From Sphingomonas faeni (GTDB lineage: Bacteria > Pseudomonadota > Alphaproteobacteria > Sphingomonadales > Sphingomonadaceae): 64,000 nt of DNA. The position numbers and the translations under genes were made by a program. Shown piece after piece: positions 55,529 through 64,000 of the stretch; position 1 is the first letter of the stretch; every line of letters begins with the position of its first letter. The notes under the pieces were generated by a model. That model saw only the letters and a program-made list of their open reading frames with translations. It searched no databases and was not told the origin of the DNA. Location: assembly GCF_023195535.1 (NCBI RefSeq), contig NZ_JALPNF010000003.1, forward strand, positions 186,001 to 250,000. Reading direction: 5' to 3'.

Positions 55529-56503
55529 TTAACGCTCGACCTTCGGACCCACCCGCTCGGCGCCGTCCTGAACGCCACCCTTGCGCGGTGCAGGATCGGC
55601 GCGAAGCCCCAGCGTGATCAGCAGCGACGACGACACGTAGATCGACGAGTAGGTCCCGACGACGATACCCAGGATCATCGCCGCGGTGAACCCGCGCAGC
55701 ACGTGGCCGCCCAGCACCAGCATCGCGACCAGCGCGAGCAGGATCGTCACCGAGGTCATCACCGTGCGCGGCAGCGTCTCGTTCACCGACAGGTCGATGA
55801 TCTCGCGCATGTCCATTTTCCGGTACCGGCGCATATTCTCGCGGATACGGTCGTCGATCACGATCTTGTCGTTGATCGAGTAGGAGATGATCGTCAGCAC
55901 CGCCGCGACGATGTTCAGGTCGACCTCGAAATAATCCCGCATCAGCGCGAAGAAGCCGAGCGTCATCAACAGATCGTGGACGATCGCGACGATAGTCGAG
56001 ACGCCGAACTGCCACTCGAACCGCACCACCGCGAACAGCGCAATGCCAAGGATCGCGAGGCCGACGGCCAGCAGACCCTTGGTGATCAGTTCGTCAGAGA
56101 CCTTACCCGAGATCGTGTCGTATTTCGAGAAAGTCGAGCCCGGGAATTTCGCCACGATGTCGTCCGACACCTTCTTCACCAGTCGGTTGGTTGCGCCTTC
56201 GTCACCGCTTTCAGGCAATGGCAGTCGGATCGACAGCGTCCTGGGGTCGCTGAACGACTGGATCGAGGCCTCGCCGACGCCGAGCCGGTCGACTTCGGTG
56301 CGGACTGCTTCGATCGAGGGCGGCGTCGCGAAGTTCTGTTCGATCAGCACGCCGCCGACGAAATCGACGCCCATGTTCAGGCCACGGAACGCGACGAGGC
56401 CGGCAGCGAGAAGCGAAAGGATCAAAGTAAGCCCGAACGCCCATTTGCGTAAGCTAACGAACTTGAGGTTCGTGTTGTCGGGTACGAGTTTCAGCAGGCG
56501 CAT
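55529..56503 (-). CDS. secF: Protein translocase subunit SecF
   Basis: A 324-residue inner-membrane protein that with SecD uses the proton gradient to pull exported proteins through SecYEG. Six membrane segments surround a periplasmic domain. The segments FRGLNMGVDFVGGVLIE, and VDLNIVAAVLTIISYSINDKIVIDDRIRE with NETLPRTVMTS, are characteristic. The ATG at 56503 is chosen, with GGGAG upstream; the ATG at 56557 would lie in the secD C-terminal code. 14 bases separate it from secD. Confidence 0.97.
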   Translation of the reverse strand: MRLLKLVPDNTNLKFVSLRKWAFGLTLILSLLAAGLVAFRGLNMGVDFVGGVLIEQNFATPPSIEAVRTEVDRLGVGEASIQSFSDPRTLSIRLPLPESGDEGATNRLVKKVSDDIVAKFPGSTFSKYDTISGKVSDELITKGLLAVGLAILGIALFAVVRFEWQFGVSTIVAIVHDLLMTLGFFALMRDYFEVDLNIVAAVLTIISYSINDKIVIDDRIRENMRRYRKMDMREIIDLSVNETLPRTVMTSVTILLALVAMLVLGGHVLRGFTAAMILGIVVGTYSSIYVSSSLLITLGLRADPAPRKGGVQDGAERVGPKVER

Positions 56504-56517
56504 GGTTATCTCCCGCC

Positions 56518-58122
56518 TCAAATATTGATCGTGGTGGGGCGGTTCTTCCGCAGCCACAGCGCGACCATCATCCGCGTGAACGTGACGGCGGTGAACACCG
56601 ACGTGCAGATCCCGATCAGCAGCACGACCGCGAAGCCCTTCACCGGACCCGAGCCGAGCAGCAGCATGATCACGCCCGTGATGGCGTGGGTCACGTTCGC
56701 CTCGAAGATCGTGCGGCTCGCTTCCTTGTAGCCGAGCTCGACCGACTGGACGACGCTACGCCCGCGGCGTCGCTCCTCGCGGATACGCTCGTTGATCAGC
56801 ACGTTGGCATCCACCGCGGTACCGATCGTCAGCACGAACCCGGCAATCCCGGGCAGCGTCAGCGTCGCGTTCAACATCGCCATGACGGCGACGATGACCA
56901 GGATGTTGATGACCACCGCGAGGTTCGCATACAGGCCGAACCGGCCATAGGTCACGAACATGAACACGATCACGAGCAGTGCGGCGACGATCGACGCCAG
57001 CACGCCGGCGCGGATCGAATCCTTGCCGAGATCAGGGCTGACGGTGCTTTCGGCGATCGTCTTCAGGTTGACCGGCAATTTGCCCGACCGCAGCGAGATC
57101 GCCAGCGCGTTCGCCGACTCCACGGTGAAGTTGCCCGAGATCGATGCTCGACCGCCAAGGATCGGTTCGTTGATGTTCGGCGCGGAGATCACCGAATTGT
57201 CGAGGATGATCGCGAAGGGCTTGTTGGTGTTCTCGGTCGTCACCTTGGCAAAGCGACGACCGCCGACCGCGTCGAACGTGATCGCCACCTGCGGCGCGTT
57301 GGTCTGCGGCTCGAACTCCTGGCGCGCATCGGCGAGCTGATCGCCCGAGATGATCACCGAGCGCTTGACCGCGATGAACGGCACGCCCTGCGGATTGCCC
57401 GGATACGGCAGAACCTGGCTGCCGATCGGCGCGATGCCCTTGACCAGGTCGGCCGGGTTCGCGGTCTCGTCGACCAGCTTGAATTCGAGCTTGGCGGTCT
57501 TGCCGATCAGCTCCTTCAACGCCTGCGGGTTCTTCAGGCCCGGCACCTGCACCACGATCCGCGTCGCGCCCTGGCGAATGATCGTCGGCTCCTTGGTGCC
57601 GAGCGCGTCGATACGGCGGCGGACGACTTCGGTCGCGTCCTTCATCGCCGTGTCGATCGCCTGGGTCAGGCCGGCCTGGGTCGGCTTGAGCACGAAGCGG
57701 CTCGTGTCGACGACGTTGATGTCCCATTCGCGCTGCCCGCTCATCCCGGCGCCACCGCCGGTGATCGCCAGCAGGCGCTCGCGCGCCGCGTCGACCTGGC
57801 TCGGATCCCGCAGCAGGAAGCTCAGCTGGCCCCCACGCGTCGAAATGTCGCCGATCTCGATCCGCGGCGTCCCGTTGCGCATCGTACCGGCCACGCTGTC
57901 GCGCATCGCCTCGATCCGCGTCGCGGCGAGGTCGGCGGTATCCGCCTCGAGCAGCAGGTAACTGCCGCCGGCGAGATCGAGCCCGAGATTGATGTGCGGA
58001 TGGGGAATGCTGCCCCATTTGCTCGTGGTGCTCTCGGGGAGGAAACTCGGGATCGCCAGCAGGCACAATGCCGCCAGCAACCCGATGATCGACCCGACCT
58101 TCCAGCGCGGAAAATCCAGCAT
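56518..58122 (-). CDS. secD: Protein translocase subunit SecD
   Basis: A 534-residue translocase subunit with one N-terminal and five C-terminal membrane segments and a large periplasmic domain. Seen are GLDLAGGSYLLLEA, LGTKEPTIIRQGATRIVVQVPGL, and the C-terminal DSIRAGVLASIVAALLVIVF, GIAGFVLTIGTAVDANVLINERIREE and IFEANVTHAITGVIMLLLGSGPVKGFA. Its start overlaps the yajC stop by one base (TGATG), so coupling is likely. Followed by secF. Confidence 0.98.
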   Translation of the reverse strand: MLDFPRWKVGSIIGLLAALCLLAIPSFLPESTTSKWGSIPHPHINLGLDLAGGSYLLLEADTADLAATRIEAMRDSVAGTMRNGTPRIEIGDISTRGGQLSFLLRDPSQVDAARERLLAITGGGAGMSGQREWDINVVDTSRFVLKPTQAGLTQAIDTAMKDATEVVRRRIDALGTKEPTIIRQGATRIVVQVPGLKNPQALKELIGKTAKLEFKLVDETANPADLVKGIAPIGSQVLPYPGNPQGVPFIAVKRSVIISGDQLADARQEFEPQTNAPQVAITFDAVGGRRFAKVTTENTNKPFAIILDNSVISAPNINEPILGGRASISGNFTVESANALAISLRSGKLPVNLKTIAESTVSPDLGKDSIRAGVLASIVAALLVIVFMFVTYGRFGLYANLAVVINILVIVAVMAMLNATLTLPGIAGFVLTIGTAVDANVLINERIREERRRGRSVVQSVELGYKEASRTIFEANVTHAITGVIMLLLGSGPVKGFAVVLLIGICTSVFTAVTFTRMMVALWLRKNRPTTINI

Positions 58123-58463
58123 CAGTCGTTGGCCGGCTTCGTGTTCGGGCTGGTGATGTCGGTCAGCGTCGCCTTGACGACCCGCACGCGGACGTTCGGC
58201 GCGATCTCGACCTCGACGACATTATCCTCGACCTTGGTCACCTTGCCCAGGATCCCACCCGACGTCACGACGCTGTCGTTCTTCTTCACCGCGGCGACCG
58301 ACGCCTGCAGCGCCTTCATGCGCTTTTGCTGCGGGCGGATCATCAGGAAATAGAACACGACGAACACGAGGAAGAGCGGCGCGAGGCTCAGGAACGAGGC
58401 GATCCCGCCCCCCGCCGTCGTGGCGCCGTCTGCGGCCTGGGCATAAGCTGGTGAGATGAACAT
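58122..58463 (-). CDS. yajC: Preprotein translocase subunit YajC
   Basis: A 113-residue protein with one membrane segment (about 24-42). The conserved MIRPQQKRMKALQASVAAVKKND and VVTSGGILGKVTKVEDNVVEVEIAPNVRVRVVKATL blocks match YajC, which joins SecDF in the translocase. First gene of the operon. The ATG at 58463 matches the normal N-terminus; upstream reading extends as an open frame but is non-coding. The gap of about 250 bases to tRNA-Pro holds the promoter region. Confidence 0.97.
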   Translation of the reverse strand: MFISPAYAQAADGATTAGGGIASFLSLAPLFLVFVVFYFLMIRPQQKRMKALQASVAAVKKNDSVVTSGGILGKVTKVEDNVVEVEIAPNVRVRVVKATLTDITSPNTKPAND

Positions 58464-58717
58464 CGAGTTCCGTATCTGGCTGGGCCGGCGCTGGCTGAGG
58501 GCCAAGTCCGGCTTGAAGGATGGGTCGGGCAGGACGTCGCGCATCGCGCCCGCATTGGTCCGCCCGCTATCATCGCTTGGAACCTCGCGCAACAGATCGC
58601 CACAGGATGAGACGTTGGCGTCATGCGACCGGGCGCAACGCTGCGTTCGCACTTGCATCCCGCGCGCGCGGCGCGTAGTGCGCCCCCCTCGGGTCGCCGC
58701 AAGGCTATCCGTTCGGT

Positions 58718-58794
58718 CGGAGCGTAGCGCAGCCTGGTAGCGCACCACACTGGGGGTGTGGGGGTCGCAGGTTCGAATCCTGTCGCTCCGACCA
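58718..58794 (+). tRNA. tRNA-Pro (anticodon GGG)
   Basis: 77 bases with encoded CCA. The acceptor stem CGGAGCG pairs with CGCTCCG, and the D-loop region AGCGCAGCCTGGTAGCGC and T-arm GCAGGTTCGAATCCTGTC are typical. The anticodon loop TGGGGGT gives GGG. Lies upstream of, and divergent to, the yajC operon. Confidence 0.97.
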
Positions 58795-58919
58795 TTTCAT
58801 GTATTCAGTAGCGGACCCCAAGCGAGCACGGCCGGTCGAGTTTTCTCGATGGCGCGATCGGGCATTGCGAAAGGTCAATTCCGCCGACAGCCCGCCGGAT
58901 GGCGAAGGCTGCGGGAGGT

Positions 58920-59924
58920 CTAGCGGCCGACGCGCGCCTCCTTCCGACGATCATGCCGTCGATGGAAATATCCCATCATCGGTTTCTCGACGAGCACGTA
59001 CGCGATCAGCCCGATCCCGATCCCGGCCACGAAATGCAACGGGATCGCCGCTGCGCCGAGGTTCAGCCCCGCCGTGGCTTTGGTCGTTACCGACAAGGCG
59101 AGCGTGTGCCACAGATAGATCGAATAGCTCGCGTCGCCCATCAGGCGTAATGGCGCAAATTCGGGGATACCGTGCCGGGTGCGTTCAAAGGCCAGTATCG
59201 TTGCGACGCTGGCCAGCGCCGGCAAGCCGTAACGGACCGCCTTCGGCCATTCCGCGGGCAAAGCAAGCGCGAGCGCGCCGAGTATCAGCGTCGCCACGGC
59301 CAATGCGGGGCCCATGCGTGCGTAACCGAACATCGGGCCTCGCCACAGTTGCGCCAGCCACAATCCACCGAGAAATTCGAGAATATGCGGGTCCGAGTAG
59401 AAGTGCAGTGCCACCTGATCGTCGTCGACCAACGGATGGATCGCCGCGAGTGCGAGCAGGGCGACCGTAAGCGACCGCAGCTGGGCGTTGCGGGGAAGGC
59501 ATAGGGCCACGCCGAACAGCAGGTAGAACCCCGCTTCGTAATTCAGCGTCCACCCGGGCACGAGCAACGGCCACGCCTGACCGTTGCTCGGCGAGATCGA
59601 CGGCATGAAGGCATAGGACGTGACGACGTGCGTGACCGTCAGCCTGACCGCGGGAAACAGCCCGGCGATCGCACCGGCGAGCATGACCGACGTCACGATC
59701 CAATAGCTCGGCACGATCCGCTTGGCACGAGCGACCAGAAATTGGCGCGGGCGGCTGTGTTCGTCGGTAATCGCCCACATCAGGAAACCGCTGAGGACGA
59801 AGAACAGGTCGACGCCCGCTTCGCCTGCGGCGAACGGACGCTGCGCGCGATCCGCCGCGTGATAGGCCACCACGGCGCAGGCAGCGAGGCCGCGTAGATA
59901 TTGAAGACCGAACAAACGCTGCAT
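58920..59924 (-). CDS. Acyltransferase 3 family protein
   Basis: A 334-residue inner-membrane acyltransferase with about ten hydrophobic segments. The family's N-terminal LQYLRGLAACAVVAYHA (with catalytic-type histidine), GVDLFFVLSGFLM and RAKRIVPSYWIV, then LVPGWTLNYEAGFYLLF, mark acyltransferase_3 (OafA/NodX-like). Such enzymes O-acetylate or O-succinylate polysaccharides. It is close to the pyruvyltransferase and flippase genes, so it probably decorates the same glycan. The C-terminus is basic. Confidence 0.9.
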   Translation of the reverse strand: MQRLFGLQYLRGLAACAVVAYHAADRAQRPFAAGEAGVDLFFVLSGFLMWAITDEHSRPRQFLVARAKRIVPSYWIVTSVMLAGAIAGLFPAVRLTVTHVVTSYAFMPSISPSNGQAWPLLVPGWTLNYEAGFYLLFGVALCLPRNAQLRSLTVALLALAAIHPLVDDDQVALHFYSDPHILEFLGGLWLAQLWRGPMFGYARMGPALAVATLILGALALALPAEWPKAVRYGLPALASVATILAFERTRHGIPEFAPLRLMGDASYSIYLWHTLALSVTTKATAGLNLGAAAIPLHFVAGIGIGLIAYVLVEKPMMGYFHRRHDRRKEARVGR

Positions 59925-60107
59925 TGCGGCGCAGCATAGCGCATGATGGCGGCGACAGGCGCAGTCTCGACTTCGGAACGTCGCACCGATCGGGTCGAGT
60001 CATCGAGTAACCACGTTGATCTGCGATAAACGCGAACGCTGCACGACACGTCCCGATCTGGCGGCAAACGACTTGCGCGCTGAACAATGTTGCGGTGCAG
60101 TAACGAT

Positions 60108-60419
60108 ATGGTCGACGTTTCCGCCCCCGGGTTGCCGATCGAGGCACCCACCATATCGCTGGCGGCGATGCGCGTGGCGAATGCCGACGCTGGGAAGCCG
60201 TTTCGCGCTTCTGGCAGGTATCGTCAAACCGGGCGGCATGCGTGGCAAGCGTACGGTGCGCCGGTCCCATGCGGATCGATCCCCCTGAGGATCAATGCCG
60301 CACGGATCGATGCCCAACGGATCAATTCTGCGCGACCCACGCGGACCAATAATCGTCGCTGGCGAACCGGGCTTGCGCGCCCGTTCGGCGGCATCCCGGC
60401 TGCGTTCGCCGACGACTGA
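60108..60419 (+). CDS. Possible 103-residue protein with pentapeptide-like repeat
   Basis: An open frame just before the pyruvyltransferase gene, ending 13 bases upstream of its ATG. It reads MVDVSAPGLPIEAP and contains a period-five stretch RINAARIDAQRINSA from the 15-base DNA repeat at 60273. Third-position GC looks coding-like, but no clear ribosome site is seen and no homology is recognised. The only other feature I see in the 508-base gap 59925-60432 is the tandem repeat. Confidence 0.3.
   Translation: MVDVSAPGLPIEAPTISLAAMRVANADAGKPFRASGRYRQTGRHAWQAYGAPVPCGSIPLRINAARIDAQRINSARPTRTNNRRWRTGLARPFGGIPAAFADD
60273..60348. repeat. Degenerate 15-base tandem repeat
   Basis: GGATC starts at 60273, 60289, 60304 and 60319, with a degenerate continuation GACCC at 60334. 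Units read GGATCAATGCCGCAC, GGATCGATGCCCAAC and GGATCAATTCTGCGC. Its period of 15 keeps all reading frames. Confidence 0.75.
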
Positions 60420-60432
60420 GACAGGAACAGCT

Positions 60433-61449
60433 ATGCACATCGTCTACTACAAGGATGCCGTCGGCAATTTTGGCGACGACCTGAACGAATTGATCTGGCC
60501 CAGGGTCTTGCCCGAAGACGTCCGATCGGCGCCGGACACGGTGCTGGTCGGCATCGGTAGTCTGTTGGACGAGGCACGGTTTCGTGGTGTCGAAACCGCA
60601 AGCAAGCGCGTGTTCGTGATGGGATCGGGCGCTGCCTATGGTCGATTGCCCGACGATTACGCGCGCTGGACCTATTGTGCGGTCCGCGGTCCGCTCACCG
60701 CCAGCGTGATCGGGCGCCCGGCCGCGGCGGTAACGGACAGTGCGGCGCTGCTGGCCGCCTTGCCCGATCTCGTCCCCAGGTCCGCACGGCCCGACGAAAT
60801 CCTGTTCATGCCGCATCACAGGACGCTGGTTAACAGCAACTGGCAGGCGGCGGCAGAGCGCGCGGGCATGACCTTCGTCGATCCGCAATGGACCCCCGAC
60901 AGGATCCTGGCCTGTTACGGCCGCGCCAAGCTGGTCGTGACCGAGGCGATGCACGGCGCGATCGTCGCCGATACGCTGCGCATCCCCTGGGTTCCGGTGA
61001 TGATCTCGCCGGAGGTCAGTATCTTCAAATGGCGTGACTGGGCTGGTTCGCTGGATCTGGCCTACCGACCGGTCGCGCTTCCGCCGACCACGCGGCTCGA
61101 GTCGTTCCGCTATGACCGGATCAGCCGCCTGACCCAGGCCGGCGGGCGCAGCGTCGCCCGTGCCGACTTTGCCGATGCCGACGATGCGGCGCTGATCGCC
61201 GAGTTTCAGGATCGCTTTCGCGAAGAGCCGGCGGTGATCGACGCGGTCAAGGCGCCAGGTGCGATCAAGGCCCTGCTGAAGGTCGCGGCGACGCAATTCG
61301 ACGGACGTCGGCTGGCGGCGGCGAGCGGTGCCCTCAAGGCTGCGGCGGCCGGGCAGAGTTACCTGAGCGACGACGGCATCTTCGCCGGTCGCCTCGACCA
61401 ACTCCAGTATGCCGTCGCCGGGCTGATCACGGACGTTCGCCGCGGCTAG
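60433..61449 (+). CDS. Polysaccharide pyruvyltransferase family protein
   Basis: A 338-residue enzyme of the CsaB/ExoV/GumL pyruvyltransferase family, which adds ketal-linked pyruvate from PEP to surface polysaccharides. The N-terminal YYKDAVGNFGDDLNELIWP is the typical GNFGDxLN motif. VFVMGSGAAYGRLPDD and LVVTEAMHGAIVADTLRIPWV, with the conserved MHGAI histidine, complete the assignment. The ATG at 60433 has AGGA a few bases upstream. The frame stays open upstream to 60295, so a repeat-containing N-terminal extension is possible. The 3' end overlaps the convergent flippase gene by four bases. Confidence 0.87.
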   Translation: MHIVYYKDAVGNFGDDLNELIWPRVLPEDVRSAPDTVLVGIGSLLDEARFRGVETASKRVFVMGSGAAYGRLPDDYARWTYCAVRGPLTASVIGRPAAAVTDSAALLAALPDLVPRSARPDEILFMPHHRTLVNSNWQAAAERAGMTFVDPQWTPDRILACYGRAKLVVTEAMHGAIVADTLRIPWVPVMISPEVSIFKWRDWAGSLDLAYRPVALPPTTRLESFRYDRISRLTQAGGRSVARADFADADDAALIAEFQDRFREEPAVIDAVKAPGAIKALLKVAATQFDGRRLAAASGALKAAAAGQSYLSDDGIFAGRLDQLQYAVAGLITDVRRG

Positions 61450-62984
61450 CGTTTCAGCAACCGGCGGACGATTCCCCCTGCCTTGACCAATTGGGCACGT
61501 CCGCCCGGGAAAAGGGCCAGTGCGCCGATGAACAGCGCGTAGGCCAGCAGGCCGGCAAGCGCGAGCATCGGCAGGCTGGCCCAGGCGAACGCATACGCGG
61601 CCAGTGTCAGCAGGCCGCCGGCGATCGCGGTGGCGGCGGCGATCGGAATCATCAACCGGATCGCATCGCCGCGGGTCACCGGGCCGCTCCGCGTGACCGC
61701 CCACCACATCATCGGAATCTGGACCGCCGCGCTGGAGATCGCCGCCGACATGGCGATCCCCTTCGGCCCCCAGAAGATACCGATGAGATATCCGATAATG
61801 ACCGCGGCCGATCCCAGGCCGCCCCATTTCAACTGTTCCTGAGCACGGCCCTGGCTGACGAACAGCCAGGATGCCGCCTGGCGCAACTGCAGGCTGAGCG
61901 CCGCGACGCCGAGCCAGGCAAAGGTCGGGGCGGATTCGATCCAGCGTTCGCCGAGCAGGACCAGGATCACCGGCTTGGCAAAGATGATCGCGCACAGGAT
62001 GCCGGGGGTGGTCAGCGTGAGCACGCCGCCGAGCATCGCCAGATACGCGCCGCGATACTCGGCGGCATCGTTGGACAGCCGGGACAGCAACGGTACGGCA
62101 ACACGCGCTGCCGGTGCTGTCATCTGCCACAGCGGCTGGAACATCAGCTTGTAGGCACGATCGTAGATGCCGAGCGGCCCTGCACCGAACCGCGCGCCGA
62201 TCAGGATGTTGTCGAGGTTGGTGATGAGATAGCCGAGCAGATTATAGCCGGTAACCGTCCCGCCGAACCGCAAAAGATGCAGCGCGTCGCGTGAGATTCC
62301 GGGTCGCGACGGCCGCCACCGCGAGAACACGCAGGCGAGGACGAGCGTCGCCGCGCCGTTGGTGACCTGCATCGCGACCAGCGACCAATAGCCGAACCCG
62401 GCAAGCGCACCGCCGACCCCGACGATCACCCCGGCGACGAGCGCACCGACCTCGATCATCGCGATCGCTCCGAACCGCATGCGTCGGTTGAGCAGCGCCA
62501 GATGCTGGGCGGACAGGCTCGACAGCAGCAGCGCGGCCGCCATCGTCATCATCACGGGGGTCACTGCGGGGGTCGCGTAGAAGATCGCCGCGAGCGGTGC
62601 CGCGGCCACCGCGAGGCCGGCGAGGGCACAGCCGATCAGCACGTTGAGCCAGAAAAGACTCGACAGTTCGACCTGATTGATCGTCGGTCGCTGCACCGTG
62701 GCGGCCGACAGGCCCAGGTCGGTGAGCAGGAGCGCGGCCGCCACCAAGGGGCCGACCATCGCCAGCAATCCGAAATCGGTCGGCAGGAGCAGCCGGGCGA
62801 GCGCCACCTGGCTCCCGAACTGAAGTACGAACTTGGTGCCCTGGCTCCCCATCGTCACCGCGGCGCCAACCGCGGATTGCCGCTTGAGCGCGGTGGCGTT
62901 GCCATTCGGCGAGAAACCGGCGCCTTCCGACGAGAGACCGGTGCCTTCCGGCGACAAACCGGACGCGGGGATGCGGTCGGTCAT
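61446..62984 (-). CDS. Lipopolysaccharide/exopolysaccharide flippase (Wzx/MOP type)
   Basis: A 512-residue membrane protein with about 14 hydrophobic segments, of the polysaccharide-transporter (MOP/Wzx) superfamily. VALARLLLPTDFGLLAMVGPLV, DNILIGARFGAGPLGIYDRAYKL and the repeated QLRQAASWLFVSQGR are typical. It is thought to flip lipid-linked oligosaccharides across the inner membrane. The first 35 residues before the first membrane segment contain a threefold 7-residue repeat (GLSPEGT, GLSSEGA, GFSPNGN). The start overlaps the GT2 stop by four bases (ATGA). The ATG at 62984 is chosen because it follows that overlap. Confidence 0.88.
   Translation of the reverse strand: MTDRIPASGLSPEGTGLSSEGAGFSPNGNATALKRQSAVGAAVTMGSQGTKFVLQFGSQVALARLLLPTDFGLLAMVGPLVAAALLLTDLGLSAATVQRPTINQVELSSLFWLNVLIGCALAGLAVAAAPLAAIFYATPAVTPVMMTMAAALLLSSLSAQHLALLNRRMRFGAIAMIEVGALVAGVIVGVGGALAGFGYWSLVAMQVTNGAATLVLACVFSRWRPSRPGISRDALHLLRFGGTVTGYNLLGYLITNLDNILIGARFGAGPLGIYDRAYKLMFQPLWQMTAPAARVAVPLLSRLSNDAAEYRGAYLAMLGGVLTLTTPGILCAIIFAKPVILVLLGERWIESAPTFAWLGVAALSLQLRQAASWLFVSQGRAQEQLKWGGLGSAAVIIGYLIGIFWGPKGIAMSAAISSAAVQIPMMWWAVTRSGPVTRGDAIRLMIPIAAATAIAGGLLTLAAYAFAWASLPMLALAGLLAYALFIGALALFPGGRAQLVKAGGIVRRLLKR
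62898..62960. repeat. Three in-frame 21-base repeats inside the flippase gene
   Basis: Three 21-base units on the minus strand encode GLSPEGT, GLSSEGA and GFSPNGN at residues 9-29 of the flippase. Units differ by a few bases. Confidence 0.75.
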
Positions 62985-63958
62985 CGCGCCACTGTCTTGT
63001 AGCCGCCGCGTAACGCCTTGCGCAGGATCAGCGGCAATTGGCGCGCGCTTTCCTGCGTGACGAGCAGCACGCTGTTCGGGCTGGCGAACAGGTAACGAAG
63101 CGCGGCACGGGGGCGGCGCGCCTTGGCCTCGTCGGTAAAGCCGCGATAATAATAGCATCGGTCGACCGTCCGCAGATGACGTCGCAGCAATGCCACCAGC
63201 CGGGCGTCGCAGTTAGCGCGCGCTTCGTCGAGCAGCGCCCGTTGGCGACGGCGCAAGGCATCGAGGTCGCCGGTGGTCTGGATCTGCGTCAACGAGTCCG
63301 GCCGCACCAGATAGCGATATAACGGGTCGGGATGGAGCCACCATCTGGCGCCTGCGCGAAGGCAAGCCACGTACAGCGCGAAATCCTCGGCGAACCGGAC
63401 CGTCTCGTCGTACCGCAGGCCGTGCTGCATCAGGAAATCGCGTCGCATCAACGGTTTCAAAAACCCGTAATTGGTCCGCGGCGCGTCCGGCGACGAGATA
63501 TTGCGCGCGATGAACTCCGGCAGATCGATCATGCAGGGTGCAGTCAGCGATCCTGGTGCGAGCATCGGCGTCCGCGACCCGTCAACTGCGTCGACCAGCA
63601 GAAGGTTGTCCGCCACCATGTCGGCCTGTTTCGTCTCGCCGAGGGCGATGAGCGTCGCGAGGCGGGTGGGCGCAAAACTGTCATCGGCATCGAGCAGCGC
63701 GATCCACTCGCCCCGCGCCGCGGCTATTCCCGCATTGCGGGCAACCGACGGCCCGCCGTTGCGTGGCAAGGCGAGCAGCGACACGCGGGAATCGCCGCGC
63801 GAGATTTCCGCGACGATGGCCGCGGTGTTATCGGTCGATCGGTCATCGACCACGATGATCTCAAGATCGCACTGGTCTTGCTGCATTGCAGAAGCGATTG
63901 TCGCCTCGATATACTGCGCTGCATTATAGGCCGGAATAATGACGCTGGCCTGGATCAT
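62981..63958 (-). CDS. Glycosyltransferase family 2
   Basis: A 325-residue GT-A fold transferase. The nucleotide-binding N-terminus is ASVIIPAYNAAQYIEATIAS. Then come EIIVVDDRSTDNTAAI with the conserved DD, RGEWIALLDADDSFAPTR with the DxD-like LDADD, and FAEDFALYVACLR with the acidic ED of the acceptor site. It adds a sugar to a growing glycan in the cytoplasm. Followed by the flippase gene with a four-base overlap, so the two are coupled. The start is near the window edge and looks complete. Confidence 0.9.
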   Translation of the reverse strand: MIQASVIIPAYNAAQYIEATIASAMQQDQCDLEIIVVDDRSTDNTAAIVAEISRGDSRVSLLALPRNGGPSVARNAGIAAARGEWIALLDADDSFAPTRLATLIALGETKQADMVADNLLLVDAVDGSRTPMLAPGSLTAPCMIDLPEFIARNISSPDAPRTNYGFLKPLMRRDFLMQHGLRYDETVRFAEDFALYVACLRAGARWWLHPDPLYRYLVRPDSLTQIQTTGDLDALRRRQRALLDEARANCDARLVALLRRHLRTVDRCYYYRGFTDEAKARRPRAALRYLFASPNSVLLVTQESARQLPLILRKALRGGYKTVAR

Positions 63959-64000
63959 ACGAGCTCCCTTGAAGGGGGTTTCCAGGATCGCTGCTCGAAA

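Noticed and set aside
60000..60440. A minus-strand frame with IDP repeats in the gap before the pyruvyltransferase gene
   Set aside because: It is the other-strand reading of the same 15-base repeat, has no ribosome site and runs through the pyruvyltransferase start.

Overview
This window is a stretch of a high-GC alphaproteobacterial chromosome, most likely Sphingomonas or a close sphingomonad. Supporting signs are the alphaproteobacterial gene orders (yajC-secD-secF with a Mth938/DUF498 gene, bamD next to recN, groES-groEL behind a CIRCE operator), an ATP12-type F1 chaperone, a plant/alphaproteobacterial-type glutamate-cysteine ligase, a very large carboxypeptidase-domain TonB-dependent receptor, and many GC-rich palindromic intergenic repeats. 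There is no integrase, transposase, prophage or CRISPR array. The content is mostly core chromosome with a few accessory patches.

Layout. 1-9.2 kb: the end of gmk, ATP12 chaperone, a small membrane protein and HAD phosphatase, an RluC/RluD-type pseudouridine synthase with crcB, a lipoprotein, two glycine-zipper envelope proteins on either side of an OsmC peroxiredoxin, a TRIC-type channel and a GNAT acetyltransferase. 9.2-14.5 kb: sppA, then groES-groEL with a TTGACA promoter and CIRCE operator, then a Uma2-family nuclease-like gene. 14.7-16.8 kb: an accessory cassette with a membrane-tethered HTH protein, a four-helix membrane protein starting at a TTG, and a MarR-like winged-helix protein, ending at tRNA-Gly. 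17-24.2 kb: an ICMT-like membrane methyltransferase, gshA, rsmE, an unlisted 53-residue membrane protein, a UbiA prenyltransferase, pmbA/tldE and a CysQ-like phosphatase. 24.2-27.8 kb: an orphan zinc-ribbon protein, then a telA operon whose last gene is an unlisted 59-residue zinc-knuckle protein.

27.9-38.9 kb: a zinc-type oxidoreductase, a HEXXH protease, typA/bipA, a PAS-GGDEF cyclase, an L,D-transpeptidase, a Gly/Tyr-rich exported protein, a DUF3297 protein, an ABC-F ATPase and a SleB-type hydrolase. 39-44.5 kb: a LytS/LytTR two-component pair next to a 1099-residue TonB-dependent receptor. 44.7-49.7 kb: ligA, which carries a palindromic repeat in frame, then a Tat-type SDR, and a Crp/Fnr regulator divergent from a class II aldolase. 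49.8-58.8 kb: recN, bamD, manA, a GT4 glycosyltransferase, the yajC-secD-secF-DUF498 operon and tRNA-Pro. 58.9-64 kb: the start of a surface-polysaccharide locus with an acyltransferase, a pyruvyltransferase, a Wzx-type flippase and a GT2 glycosyltransferase.

The most distinctive overall feature is the set of palindromic repeat families: over 20 copies of five or more types. Most sit at the 3' ends of genes or between convergent genes. One lies between groES and groEL, one supplies the stop codon of the ICMT-like gene, and one is translated inside ligA. All assignments rest on reading motifs and context; no database search was run.
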